Source of the DNA: an uncultured Paenibacillus sp.
GTDB taxonomy: Bacteria; Bacillota; Bacilli; Paenibacillales; Paenibacillaceae
Direction: 5' to 3'
Assembly (NCBI GenBank): GCA_937895345.1
Contig: CALAWP010000079.1
Location: 69,495-133,494, forward strand
Length of the DNA: 64,000 bases
Of the stretch, positions 24,243 through 32,987 are shown piece after piece. Under the pieces are notes generated by a model. That model did no database searches and was not told the DNA's origin. It was given only the letters and a program-made list of their open reading frames with translations. The first letter of the stretch is position 1. Every line of letters begins with the position of its first letter. Position numbers and translations under genes: made by a program.

Positions 24243-25651
24243 TCGCCCTCTTCCTCCTTCGTCCCTTGCACGATCCATGCGGCCGCTTCCGCCCGCGTCA
24301 CCGCCTTCTGCGGTTCCAGACGTTTGCCGTCGCCGATAAATACATACCGGTACAGCACGGTCGCCCTTTCTACCAAATAGTTCGATACCGTGCCGACGTA
24401 CAGTTCACCGACCTGGTCCGCGTCCTCGTAACCAAACAGGTTCTCGATCAGAAAGGTCCAGTCCCGCATATAGTCGGCCCAGATCCTTGTCGTCTGCTCG
24501 CGGGTAAGCGGCTCGTCGACCCGGATCGTTCCGTCCGGAAAACCGTTCAGAATCCCTGCCGCTTTCAATCCTTCCACGATGTCGTTATACGGGCTAGCGG
24601 CCGTCAGATCGGAGAACGACGCCGCGGCCGGATGATGCGGATTAATGTACTTCGAGTGATAGTTGTATGCCCACCTAATAAATTCGCCGCGCGTAATCGT
24701 TTCATCCGGCTCGAACAGACCGCCGCCGCCCGGCAGATCGACCCGCTCCAGCAGCGACTTTATATCGGACTCGAACCGATGGCCCGCGATATCGGCTGGC
24801 GCTCCGGCCGGACCGCTTCCCGCATCGGCCGGCTCCGCAACGGTTACGGCGATCGTACCGTCTGCCGTCAGCTTTTGCTTCAAATCGTATTTGTTATCCA
24901 ACATATAGACCATCCACTCGGCCGCTTCCGCGCGGGTAACCGGCTCCTTCGGCTTCAAATACGGCGTCTTGCCGAACGTCTTCGCATACACCTCTTTATA
25001 GAAGGACAACGGCTTGCGGTACATCTCGCCCAGCTCCTCCGAGTCCAGATAGACGCTTGGCAGGATGACAGGAGGAAAGCGGAACGCATCCTCGTCTCCC
25101 ATAAACTTCGACCACGTGTACGGCACTTGCTCCCGGGTCAACGGTCCGTCCAGTTGAAGGCCGCCGTCCGGAAGCGCTTCGATGAGCCCTTCGGCCGCAT
25201 AACCTTCGAGCACATCCGCGTAAGGCAGGGACGCATCCACATCCGAAAATGCTTTCTCCGCTCCCGGCTCCAGCCTCAAATCCCGGTATTCCAGGCCGAT
25301 CAGCCATTCGAACCAATCGCCGCGCGTCATCATTTCGTTCGGGCGGAATCGTTCGTCCTCCAACGGAGCGGCGCCCAACGACAGCCACTCGACGATCGCC
25401 TCTTCCGCCGGATGACCGCTTATATCCGCCACGACGAGCTCCGACGGCGAAGCTTCGGCCGGCTCCTCCGTCAGCCCGGCGTCCGGCGTCGCCGAGACGG
25501 CGTCGGAAGCGGCGGTCCCCGTCGGAGCCGGCGACTGCTCCGGCCCGTTCCCTCCGCCGAAGCAAGCCGGCAGCGCCAGCAGCATGACCGCGCAGCCGGC
25601 CGCCGCCGCCAGTTTCGTATGTTTGCCAACCCATCGAATGGAATCCAGCAT
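24239..25651 (-). CDS. SLH-domain lipoprotein
   Basis: This 470-residue exported protein has a lipobox (VMLLALPAC, about residue 30), a Thr/Pro/Glu-rich linker, and four or so S-layer-homology-like segments. Examples are FRPNEMMTRGDWFEWLIGL, PVTRAEAAEWMVYML, FEPDETITRGEFIRWAYNY and PLTREQTTRIWADYM. SLH domains usually bind pyruvylated wall polymer, so a lipid anchor plus SLH domains would tether membrane to wall. It lies 35 nt downstream of the TadG-like gene and looks like part of the Tad operon, perhaps a surface anchor for the pilus machine. Confidence 0.85.
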   Translation of the reverse strand: MLDSIRWVGKHTKLAAAAGCAVMLLALPACFGGGNGPEQSPAPTGTAASDAVSATPDAGLTEEPAEASPSELVVADISGHPAEEAIVEWLSLGAAPLEDERFRPNEMMTRGDWFEWLIGLEYRDLRLEPGAEKAFSDVDASLPYADVLEGYAAEGLIEALPDGGLQLDGPLTREQVPYTWSKFMGDEDAFRFPPVILPSVYLDSEELGEMYRKPLSFYKEVYAKTFGKTPYLKPKEPVTRAEAAEWMVYMLDNKYDLKQKLTADGTIAVTVAEPADAGSGPAGAPADIAGHRFESDIKSLLERVDLPGGGGLFEPDETITRGEFIRWAYNYHSKYINPHHPAAASFSDLTAASPYNDIVEGLKAAGILNGFPDGTIRVDEPLTREQTTRIWADYMRDWTFLIENLFGYEDADQVGELYVGTVSNYLVERATVLYRYVFIGDGKRLEPQKAVTRAEAAAWIVQGTKEEEGE

Positions 25652-25686
25652 GTGTCCTCTCCTTTATGCCAATGTATCCGTCGCTT

Positions 25687-26439
25687 TCAGAACATAATCT
25701 TCTTAACCGGCTTGCCGCTGACGTCAATGCCGAACCGGCTGCTGTCGATGCTGCTCGCCGACCTTGAAGGCAGCTCGTCGGTGATGTGAAGGAGGCCTCC
25801 GAACGCAAATTCGTTCACCGCCTTCACATGAAGCAGCGGCTTTCCTTCCACAGGAAACGCAATTTCGGTTCCTTCCCGCCGGCCTCCATTCTTGTCGATG
25901 ACCCGCTTGGCTGCCGCTTCAATGCGGGGGGCGGCATGATTGAACGTATCGTACAGCCGGTCCCCGTTCCGGGAGGCCGTATAATCGCCGGCGAAATACG
26001 CTTCAAGGACGACCAGCAGCCAATCCTCCCCGGCGTTAAACGACCCGCCCGCCAGCTTGTTTTCCAGGACCGGATCCGCAATGAGCTCTCTTAATATTTC
26101 TTCCTTCGTTTTTTTCGGGGGCGGCGGAATCGCCGGCGGTGCTTCTCCTTCCGCCGGAGGCGGAGGGTCCGGCTGCGCGTCGTAAATGGCTTGCACCGTT
26201 TCCCACAGCTCCCGGACGCTGGCCGTAACGTCGGATATGATCCTCTCGCGGTAAGCGTCCCGCAGCACGTCGGCCGAAGCGAGCGCCACGGCGTCGGCGA
26301 TATTTTGCGATTGTCGCTTCTCAATATATACGCTGTAGAAATAATAAAGGAGCATAGCGGCCACAAAAGCCAAGCCCAGCAAAAAAACGGTAAGCAGCGC
26401 GGCGCTCCCCCGCTCGTTTGCCCATACAGCTTTTTTCAT
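25687..26439 (-). CDS. TadG-like pilus assembly protein
   Basis: This 250-residue protein has an N-terminal pilin-like segment (NERGSAALLTVFLLGLAFVAAMLLYYFY) followed by an extracellular domain. A Pro-rich loop (DPPPPAEGEAPPAIPPPPKK) occurs near residue 100. The short basic leader, the Gly before the hydrophobic stretch and IADAVALASADVL match TadG/TadE pseudopilins. It lies between the small membrane protein gene and the SLH lipoprotein gene in the Tad operon. It is likely a minor pseudopilin or an assembly factor at the membrane. Confidence 0.75.
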   Translation of the reverse strand: MKKAVWANERGSAALLTVFLLGLAFVAAMLLYYFYSVYIEKRQSQNIADAVALASADVLRDAYRERIISDVTASVRELWETVQAIYDAQPDPPPPAEGEAPPAIPPPPKKTKEEILRELIADPVLENKLAGGSFNAGEDWLLVVLEAYFAGDYTASRNGDRLYDTFNHAAPRIEAAAKRVIDKNGGRREGTEIAFPVEGKPLLHVKAVNEFAFGGLLHITDELPSRSASSIDSSRFGIDVSGKPVKKIMF

Positions 26440-26462
26440 GGCGGTCGAATCCTTTCCGAGCG

Positions 26463-26771
26463 TTAAGCGAAATAGCGAAAATAGGCGAGACCCAGCAGCA
26501 GGATCAGTCCACAGAGACGCACGACGATCGTTTGTTTGTCCTGAGCCAGCGTATCGACCACGATCGTAATCAGGCTGAAGGCGCCGAATACCGACGCGAT
26601 GACGATCCCTTGACGATCCGTAATCGCTCCTTGCTCCTTAATGATGCTGAGCAGCAGCAAGACCGCCGGAAACAGGAGCACTCCGGCAATCATATATTTT
26701 TGCGTCTTTTTCGGATCCAGCCTTTTGGGAGAAGCATTTTTTCGGGTTCCCTTTCTCTTCTTCATGCTCAT
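26463..26771 (-). CDS. small membrane protein of unknown function
   Basis: This protein of about 102 residues has a strongly basic N-terminal tail (MSMKKRKGTRKN...RLDPKKTQKY) followed by three hydrophobic segments: MIAGVLLFPAVLLLLSI, IVIASVFGAFSLITIVV and VVRLCGLILLLGLAYF. AAGGAG lies 7 nt before ATG 26771. The gene begins 33 nt after the large secreted repeat protein gene ends, so the two are co-transcribed. No family is recognised. A protective or assembly role for the large protein is only an inference from position. Confidence 0.7.
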   Translation of the reverse strand: MSMKKRKGTRKNASPKRLDPKKTQKYMIAGVLLFPAVLLLLSIIKEQGAITDRQGIVIASVFGAFSLITIVVDTLAQDKQTIVVRLCGLILLLGLAYFRYFA

Positions 26772-26804
26772 GCTATAGCTCCTTCTTTTGCAGGCCATCG
26801 CATT

Positions 26805-28862
26805 TTATTTGGAGAGATTCGGCATGATGTTTTGGAATTGCGTATCGTAGCGCTCTTTATTCTCTTCCACCCACTTGCCGGTTTCTTTGTTTGCTTCCTC
26901 CAGAAGCTTCCCGGTGACAAATTGTTTATGCTGGACAAACTGTTGGAACTTCTCTTCGTTCTTCATCAGCTTGTCAAGCTGCCTTTGCGTGAGCGTTCCG
27001 CTGCTCAGCCACATGATTTGCTGCTGTGTTAAATGATTCGGGTCGGCGGTCAGCAATTCCTCCAGCTTTTTGTTCGTAATCGTTTTTCTGCCGGGAACGA
27101 CGCTGACGTCCACCCCATACTTGTTTTTAATATCGGCAATGGTAATGCCGATGCCGCTTTTGCCGCGAAGATTGTACAGCCATTGCGACCTGAACAATCT
27201 GGCGGCGAACGGACCGATGACCAATGCCTTCAATACGCTTTCCTGCATAATTTCGCCTAAACTTTTCTTTTCGCCCTTGAATAAGTTTCCGACGGCGCTC
27301 TCCAATGCGCTGGCGACAAAGTTGGTCGTGCGGGTCATCAGCTTGCTGGCTGTCTTGCCGGTGATCACATCCACGGCTTTGCCGAATATGAAGGCGCCAA
27401 GCACATTGTCCAGCAGCATCTCTCCTAATTCGCCTGATGTCGGAAGAACACCCTTTGTCGCGATAATAGAGGTAAATGAGATCAAGTTCCCTAAACCGAA
27501 TTGGATCAAAACGTTCTTGCTGATCAGCGATTTGCCCAGGCTCGCAAAATTCGCCGCCATCCCACGCGCCATCATCGTCCGCATCCCCGTCCAGGCTCCC
27601 GAAGCCGCCGTCCGGATCAAGCCTCCAAGTCCTCCCAAACCGTTCGTTCTCAAAAATTGAAAGGCGGTGCGCGCCGCCGCTCCGATTCCCGCATAAGCGA
27701 AGGCGAACACGGACAGACTTGCCATGGCGCTTGTGGCGATGCCGGACAAGTAGCTAAATCCGTCGCCCGCCGTAAAGGAATAGATTAATCCGGCGACGAC
27801 GCCGGCCGCAGCCGCAATGATCCATACGGGGGCCGAGATGGCGATGCCCAATACGAGCGCCGCCACGGCGACGACCCCCAGGACGATGGCCGCCCCGGCA
27901 ATGCCGACGACAAGTCCTCTGCCTATTTTATCAAAAAGATCTTTGGCCGTATCGCTCGCGAACCAGTCCCCGACCCGTTCCCACCACGGCTTGCCGGGCT
28001 TGTCGACGCTGCCCGGGTTTGCGTTCGGGTCCGGCGGCGTCCCTCCTGGATTCGCTCCTCCCGGATCGCCCGGATTCGCTCCTTCGGGGCCGTTGGCGCC
28101 GCCCGGGTTGCTCCCGTCCGGATTCGCTCCCCCGGGTCCGGTCGCTCCGCCCGGATTGCTCCCGTCCGGATTCGCTCCCCCGGGTCCGGTCGTCCCGCCC
28201 GGGTTGCTCCCGTCCGGATTCGCTCCCCCGGGTCCGGTCGTCCCTCCCGGATTGCTCCCGTCCGGATTCGCTCCCCCGGGACCGGTCGTCCCTCCCGGAT
28301 TGCTCCCGTCCGGATTCGCTCCCCCGGGACCGGCCGCTCCGCCCGGGTTGCTCCCGCCGGGATTCGTGCCGCCGGGACCATTCGTTCCGCCCGGATTGCT
28401 CTCGTCCGGGTTCGCTCCCCCGGGACCGGTCGTCCCTCCCGGGTTGCTCCCGTCCGGATTCGCTCCCCCGGGTCCGGTCGTCCCTCCCGGATTGCTCCCG
28501 TCCGGATTCGCTCCCCCGGGACCGGTCGTCCCTCCCGGATTGCTCCCGTCCGGATTCGCTCCCCCGGGACCGGTCGTCCCGCCCGGATTGCTCCCGCCGG
28601 GATTCGTGCCGCCGGGGCCGGTCGTCCCGCCCGGGTTGCTCCCGCCGGGATTCGTGCCGCCGGGATTCGGGTCGTCACCGTCCAATCCCCCGCCCGTCGC
28701 TTCTTCCTCATGCGGCGGAGAAGTATCTTTTACCGGCGGGTCGACCGATTGAAGCTGCATCTCGATCTCTTGCTCGTCCGCCGCGGCAGGAACGACACTC
28801 CCAAGCAGAAGCATGCCAATCACGCTCAAGTATAATGACGCCCGCAATAACAACTTGCTCAT
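26805..28862 (-). CDS. large secreted Gly/Pro/Asn-repeat protein in the Tad locus
   Basis: This protein has 685 residues. It opens with a Sec signal peptide (LYLSVIGMLLLGSVVPAAA, cleaved near residue 28), then an acidic stretch. About 215 residues of a 16-residue repeat (consensus NPGGTTGPGGANPDGS) follow. A hydrophobic alanine/glycine-rich region (about 310-560) has several possible membrane segments. A charged C-terminal tail of ~120 residues (KNKYGVDVSVVPGRKTITNKK...) has no recognised family. The repeat is not the Gly-X-Y of collagen and looks like a flexible stalk. The layout recalls secreted polymorphic proteins with a linker, a hydrophobic core and a variable C-terminal domain, but no toxin motif is recognised. 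Confidence 0.8.
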   Translation of the reverse strand: MSKLLLRASLYLSVIGMLLLGSVVPAAADEQEIEMQLQSVDPPVKDTSPPHEEEATGGGLDGDDPNPGGTNPGGSNPGGTTGPGGTNPGGSNPGGTTGPGGANPDGSNPGGTTGPGGANPDGSNPGGTTGPGGANPDGSNPGGTTGPGGANPDESNPGGTNGPGGTNPGGSNPGGAAGPGGANPDGSNPGGTTGPGGANPDGSNPGGTTGPGGANPDGSNPGGTTGPGGANPDGSNPGGATGPGGANPDGSNPGGANGPEGANPGDPGGANPGGTPPDPNANPGSVDKPGKPWWERVGDWFASDTAKDLFDKIGRGLVVGIAGAAIVLGVVAVAALVLGIAISAPVWIIAAAAGVVAGLIYSFTAGDGFSYLSGIATSAMASLSVFAFAYAGIGAAARTAFQFLRTNGLGGLGGLIRTAASGAWTGMRTMMARGMAANFASLGKSLISKNVLIQFGLGNLISFTSIIATKGVLPTSGELGEMLLDNVLGAFIFGKAVDVITGKTASKLMTRTTNFVASALESAVGNLFKGEKKSLGEIMQESVLKALVIGPFAARLFRSQWLYNLRGKSGIGITIADIKNKYGVDVSVVPGRKTITNKKLEELLTADPNHLTQQQIMWLSSGTLTQRQLDKLMKNEEKFQQFVQHKQFVTGKLLEEANKETGKWVEENKERYDTQFQNIMPNLSK
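28066..28665 (-). repeat. 48-bp coding minisatellite in the secreted protein gene
   Basis: About a dozen units of 48 bp, some shortened, encode the 16-residue NPGGTTGPGGANPDGS repeat. Units such as GTCCCTCCCGGATTGCTCCC recur almost unchanged at the DNA level, which suggests recent expansion or homogenisation. Copy number could vary between isolates. Confidence 0.85.
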
Positions 28863-28927
28863 ATATGGTCAGTTCCCCTCCTTCCTGCAATAGAAGTCGA
28901 ACGAATCTTCTCAGTCCCCAGCCTATG

Positions 28928-30355
28928 GCTGCTCTAACGTCGTGCATAAACTTACAACGCCCATCCGGGCGAAACTTCGCACCTGTAAGGTCGTGCACGA
29001 ACTTACAGCGCCGCATTCTTCCGCCAATAGCCGCTCTAACGTCGTGCATAAACTTACAGCGCCTCTCCAAGCGAAACTTCGCACCTGCAAGGTCGTTCGC
29101 GAACTTACAGCGCCGCATTCCTCCGCCTGCGGCCGCTCTAAGGTCGTGCATAAACTTACAGCGCCTCTCCAGGCGAAACTTCGCACCTGTAAGGTCGTAT
29201 GCGAACTTGCAGCGCCGCATTCTTCCGCCAATAGCCGCTCTAACGTCGTACATAAACTTACTGCGCCTCTCCAAGCGAAACTTCGCACCTGTAAGGTCGT
29301 TCGCGAACTTACAGCGCCGCATTCCTCCACCTGCGGCCGCTCTAACGTCGTGCATAAACTTACAACGCCCATCCGGGCGATTCTTCGCACCTGTAAGGTC
29401 ATACGCGAACTTACAGCGCCGCATTCTTCCGCCAATAGCCGCTCTAACGTCGTGCATAAACTTACAGCGCCTATCCGGGCGATTCTTCGCACATGTAAGG
29501 TCGTTCGCGAACTTACAGCGCCGCATTCCTCCACCCGCGGCCGCTCTAACGTCGTGCATAAACTTACAGCGCCTATCCGGGCGAAACTTCACACCTGTAA
29601 GGTCGTATGCGAACTTGCAGCGCCGCATTCCTCCACCTGCAGCCGCTCTAACGTCGCGCATAAACTTACAGCGCCTATCCGGGCGATTCTTCGCACCTGT
29701 AAGGTCGTTTGCGAACTTACAGCGCCGCATTCCTCCGCCTGCTGCCGCTCTAACGTCGCGCATAAACTTACAGCGCCTATCCGGGCGATTCTTCGCACCT
29801 GTAAAGTCATACGCGAAATTACAGCGCCGCATTCTTCCGCCAATAGCTGCTCTAACGTCGTTCATAAACTTACAGCGCCTATCCGGGCGATTCCTCGCAC
29901 ATGTAAGGTCGTTCGCGAACTTACAGCGCCGCATCTCTCCGCCTGCGGCCGCTCTAAGGTCGCGCATAAACTTACAGCGCCGCTCCAGGCGTAACTTCGC
30001 ACCTGCAAGGTCGTGCACGAACTTACAGCGCCGCATTTTTCCACCAACGGCTGCTCTAACGTCGTGCATAAACTTACAGCGCCTCTCCGGGCGATTCTTC
30101 GCACCTGTAAGGTCGTGCACGAACTTACAGCGCCGCATCTCTCCGCCTACGGCCGCTCTAAGGTCGCGCATAAACTTACAGCGCCTCTCCGGGCGATTCT
30201 TCGCACCTGTAAGGTCATACGCGAACTTACAGCGCCGCATTTTTCCACCAATAGCCGCTCTAACGTCGTGCATGAACTTACAGCGCCTCTCCAAGCGAAA
30301 CTTCACACCTGCAAGGTCATACGCGAACTTGCACCGCCGCAAACGCTCCGGCGGG
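28928..30355. repeat. 102-bp satellite, 14 units (2 x 51 bp each), within the Tad operon (array 2)
   Basis: The marker GCCGCTCTAACG recurs from 28928 to 30254 at exactly 102 nt steps, giving 14 units. Each unit has two 51-nt halves, both containing AACTTACAGCGCC. On the minus strand one half carries CTGTAAG-n13-CTTACAG, a 7-bp stem-loop, and the other a weaker version. The array fills the gap between the TadE-like stop (30369) and the secreted protein start (28862). Because the period is a multiple of three and lacks stops, long open frames run on both strands; I do not consider them genes. Confidence 0.92.
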
Positions 30356-30368
30356 ACCGGTCATGGCC

Positions 30369-30755
30369 TTACTCTTCCTTTTTGAGCGTTACCTCCGCGC
30401 TGACCGGTATGGACATCCCCGTCGTATCAAACAGCCGTTTATTGTTCAGCAGCGGCACCTCCATCGTGACCCTGACCGTCACATACTGGAACAGACCGTC
30501 GCTGCTGTCGCTTCTCGTGATGGAGGTCACCGTATAACCGGAGGCGACGTTTCGAACGGCCGTTTTATAATCCTCGTCGGAGCTGTCTCTCGTCATCGCG
30601 ACCCGCGCGCCGTCCATCGCCGCGGCTTTGGCCGTAACCGCCGCCGAAGCCGCCATGGCGACTTGTACGACGATGATAATCATCAGCAAAAAAAGCGGGA
30701 GGATTCCCGCAAATTCAAGCAGCTGGGAACCCTTCTCATTTCGAATATATCTCAT
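30369..30755 (-). CDS. TadE-like pseudopilin
   Basis: This 128-residue protein has a TadE-type N-terminus (MRYIRNEKGSQLLEFAGILPLFLLMIIIVVQVAM) with the prepilin-like Gly-x-x-x-x-Glu motif (GSQLLEF) before a single membrane helix. An extracellular beta-rich domain follows. It should be processed by the prepilin peptidase encoded at 36167-36619 and act as a minor pseudopilin. ATG at 30755 has GGTGG just upstream; a longer frame beginning at 30779 is less likely. Confidence 0.85.
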   Translation of the reverse strand: MRYIRNEKGSQLLEFAGILPLFLLMIIIVVQVAMAASAAVTAKAAAMDGARVAMTRDSSDEDYKTAVRNVASGYTVTSITRSDSSDGLFQYVTVRVTMEVPLLNNKRLFDTTGMSIPVSAEVTLKKEE

Positions 30756-30784
30756 ATGTCCACCATACGCGTCCGACATCGCTT

Positions 30785-31000
30785 TTATCCAATTTTAATC
30801 TGTCTAATGAATTCCTTAATCTTGTCGATCAAAATTTTGGCGATCGAGTCTTCGCCCTGGCCGCCGAACAACGGAAGCAGCGCCACGATCAAGATCACGA
30901 CAACCGCGACCAATCCGACGTATTCAATCGCTTGCGCGCCTCTTTCATTGCGGATGACGGACATCGATCCGCGGGCTATATTCAGCACCTTGTTCAACAT
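30785..31000 (-). CDS. flp: Flp/Fap-type pilin (major Tad pilin)
   Basis: This 71-residue prepilin has a leader ending in ERG, followed by the Flp motif AQAIEYVGLVAVVVILIVALLPLF. The mature N-terminus after Gly and the Glu-Tyr pair are the class hallmarks. ATG at 31000 is 8 nt from AGGAGG; the GTG three codons upstream sits on that ribosome binding site and is rejected. It is the likely structural subunit of the Flp pilus. Confidence 0.92.
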   Translation of the reverse strand: MLNKVLNIARGSMSVIRNERGAQAIEYVGLVAVVVILIVALLPLFGGQGEDSIAKILIDKIKEFIRQIKIG

Positions 31001-31096
31001 AGCTTTCACCTCCTCTCAAGCGTGCGAATAAGGGAGAGAGCGAATTTCCAGCCCATGGGCTACGGGATTGACGGCCAAAAAAAGGCGCCATTGCCG

Positions 31097-32029
31097 TTAA
31101 AACCGGAAACCATCCTGAAGCCCCATCCCTTGCGGGTTGTAAATAAAGTTCAGCACCAGCAAGCCAATGACGAGCAGCAGCACCGCGGGAAGAATGAAGA
31201 AGGTCGTAATGAGCGTCACCTTCGGGCCGGCCTTGGCGGCTTTTTCCTTCATCTTGTTCATGCGCGCGTTGCGAATGTCCTCGGACAAATGACGGAACGT
31301 GTTCGCGATCGGGACGCCCAGCTTGCTGCCTTGCAGCAAAGCGGCCACCAGCGTTTCCAGCTCCGGGCTGTTATTCCGCTTCATCAGCCGCGTAAACGAC
31401 TCTTCCCGCGATACGCCCATATCGGTCTCCTGGATGAACCGGTTCAATTCATCCGCGAGCGGCCCTTCCATGCCGCCGACGACCTGCTTCACCGCCGGGT
31501 CCATCGGGATGCCGGCCTGCAGCGTCACGCTCATCATATCCATAAAGTCCGGCAGCTCCGCGCTGATCTGCTCCTGCCTCGCATTGGCCGCCATTCGAAT
31601 CCAGATGACCGGCACGAACAGTCCGAAAGCCATAAGCAGCAGCTGCAGCAGGCTGTTAATAAAGCCCAAAGTCTGCAGCAGAACAGCCGCGAACGATACG
31701 CCCACAAAGCTGACGAACCGCAAGCCGTAAAACGAGTTCAAATCGAGCCCTTCCGGATAACCGGCCAGCTCCAGCTTGCGCATGATCTCTTTTTTGTTCA
31801 CAAAGTACGGAAACCGCTGCCCTACGGGAGCGAACCGATGCGCCAGGGACAGCAGCCTCCGCTTGAACGCCGCGCGCAACCCGTGTTTGCTGCGCTTCCG
31901 GTTCCGCTGGTAAAGGGAAAGCTTCTCGTGCATCCGGATGCGCTTCATGCCGTGCTTCCAGAACAAAAACATGGATACGGTCCAGAACAGAAAGGCGGCG
32001 CCGACCGTCATCGTCAATACACTTGTCAT
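31097..32029 (-). CDS. tadC: TadC, type II/IV secretion F-domain membrane protein
   Basis: This 310-residue platform protein has a T2SSF domain (LPDFMDMMSVTLQAGIPMDPAVKQVV and LVAALLQGSKLGVPIANTFRHLSEDIRNARM) and flanking membrane helices. It forms the inner-membrane platform with TadB for pilus assembly. The gene starts 8 nt after the TadB stop and is followed by the Flp pilin gene. The helix pair at the C-terminus (ITTFFILPAVLLLVIGLLVLNF) is typical. Confidence 0.9.
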   Translation of the reverse strand: MTSVLTMTVGAAFLFWTVSMFLFWKHGMKRIRMHEKLSLYQRNRKRSKHGLRAAFKRRLLSLAHRFAPVGQRFPYFVNKKEIMRKLELAGYPEGLDLNSFYGLRFVSFVGVSFAAVLLQTLGFINSLLQLLLMAFGLFVPVIWIRMAANARQEQISAELPDFMDMMSVTLQAGIPMDPAVKQVVGGMEGPLADELNRFIQETDMGVSREESFTRLMKRNNSPELETLVAALLQGSKLGVPIANTFRHLSEDIRNARMNKMKEKAAKAGPKVTLITTFFILPAVLLLVIGLLVLNFIYNPQGMGLQDGFRF

Positions 32030-32036
32030 AAGCGGC

Positions 32037-32987
32037 TCATACCTTCACATTCGATACTTTGCGGATCATATAAAAGCCGACCGCCATCAGAACGGTCACG
32101 GCAACCAGCAGCAGAAGTCCCGGGATCGTAAACAGCGGCATAATAAAACCGTCAAACATCAGGTTGAACATGAGCACCATGAACAGCGGCATCAGCAGCA
32201 GCGCCACCGCCACAAATTTCGTTTCCGCCGTTTGCGTCCGGATTTCACCGTTAATTCGCATCCGGTCGTCGAGCGTCTTCGCCAGATGCTCCATCGCCTG
32301 GCTTATATTGCCGCCGGCCTTGCGCTGCACGTTGATCGTCTGGACGAAAATCGAAATATCTTTGCTTGTGACCCGTTCGGCCAGCCGTTCCAGCACCGTT
32401 TCCATCGAGGTGCCCAGCTGCAGCTCGGAGGTCATGCCGCGAAAGATCGGACCGGCCGGCGCCCGCAGCTCCTTCGCCGCCATCTCGAAGCTTTGCGGCA
32501 AGCTCAAGCCGGCGCGGATGCAGCTTGCAATCATCCGGCACAGCTCCGGCAATTGCTTGTTCAATTGCTGGGACAGCCTGTTCTGGCGGGATTTCAGCAC
32601 CTGCTTGGAGCCCAGCCCGACCAGCAGCCACGAGACGAGCAGATCGAACGGAAAGTCGATGCGGATCAGCGTGTGGAACAGCAGCACCAGCAAGGCGAAA
32701 GCGCCGATCTGGATCGCCAGCCAATCGAAGGCGGTGAGCTTCAAGTCGGCTCCCTTCAGCGCGATATCGATGTCGCGGGCATATTCCGAGCGGTTGACTC
32801 TGCGCTTCAGGCGCGCCAGCCGCGAATTTCCTCCGGCCGTTCCTTCCCGGTACAGCGGCTTCAGCCGCTCGTTCAGCCGCGTCCATTTTTTTCGGGTAAA
32901 TACCACTTCCAGCACGGCCAGCGTCAAGCAAACAAACGAAACAAACAGCATGAGCAATACAAGCTTCGGCACCCATGTCATATCCAT
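32037..32987 (-). CDS. tadB: TadB, type II/IV secretion F-domain membrane protein
   Basis: This 316-residue platform protein has N-terminal membrane helices and a T2SSF domain (LPELCRMIASCIRAGLSLPQSFEMAAKEL and VQTINVQRKAGGNISQAMEHLAKTLDDRMR), followed by two C-terminal helices. ATG at 32987 overlaps the TadA stop by 10 nt and has GAGG upstream. The open frame extends to 33056, but that part overlaps TadA and is not needed. It should pair with TadC around the TadA motor. Confidence 0.9.
   Translation of the reverse strand: MDMTWVPKLVLLMLFVSFVCLTLAVLEVVFTRKKWTRLNERLKPLYREGTAGGNSRLARLKRRVNRSEYARDIDIALKGADLKLTAFDWLAIQIGAFALLVLLFHTLIRIDFPFDLLVSWLLVGLGSKQVLKSRQNRLSQQLNKQLPELCRMIASCIRAGLSLPQSFEMAAKELRAPAGPIFRGMTSELQLGTSMETVLERLAERVTSKDISIFVQTINVQRKAGGNISQAMEHLAKTLDDRMRINGEIRTQTAETKFVAVALLLMPLFMVLMFNLMFDGFIMPLFTIPGLLLLVAVTVLMAVGFYMIRKVSNVKV

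Noticed and set aside
24155..25789. 544-codon plus-strand frame opposite the SLH lipoprotein gene
   Set aside because: It is antisense to a gene with a lipobox and SLH motifs and shows no recognisable domain.
28708..30342. 544-codon minus-strand open frame of 34-residue Cys-rich repeats (MRRCKFAYDL type)
   Set aside because: It is the translation of the 102-bp satellite. The period is divisible by three and lacks stops, so several frames on both strands are open. It starts at a TTG without a well-spaced ribosome binding site and runs into the secreted protein gene in another frame.
28019..30385. 788-codon plus-strand open frame across the satellite and the stalk repeat
   Set aside because: It is antisense to the secreted protein gene and through the repeats, with no ribosome binding site and a composition driven by repeat DNA.
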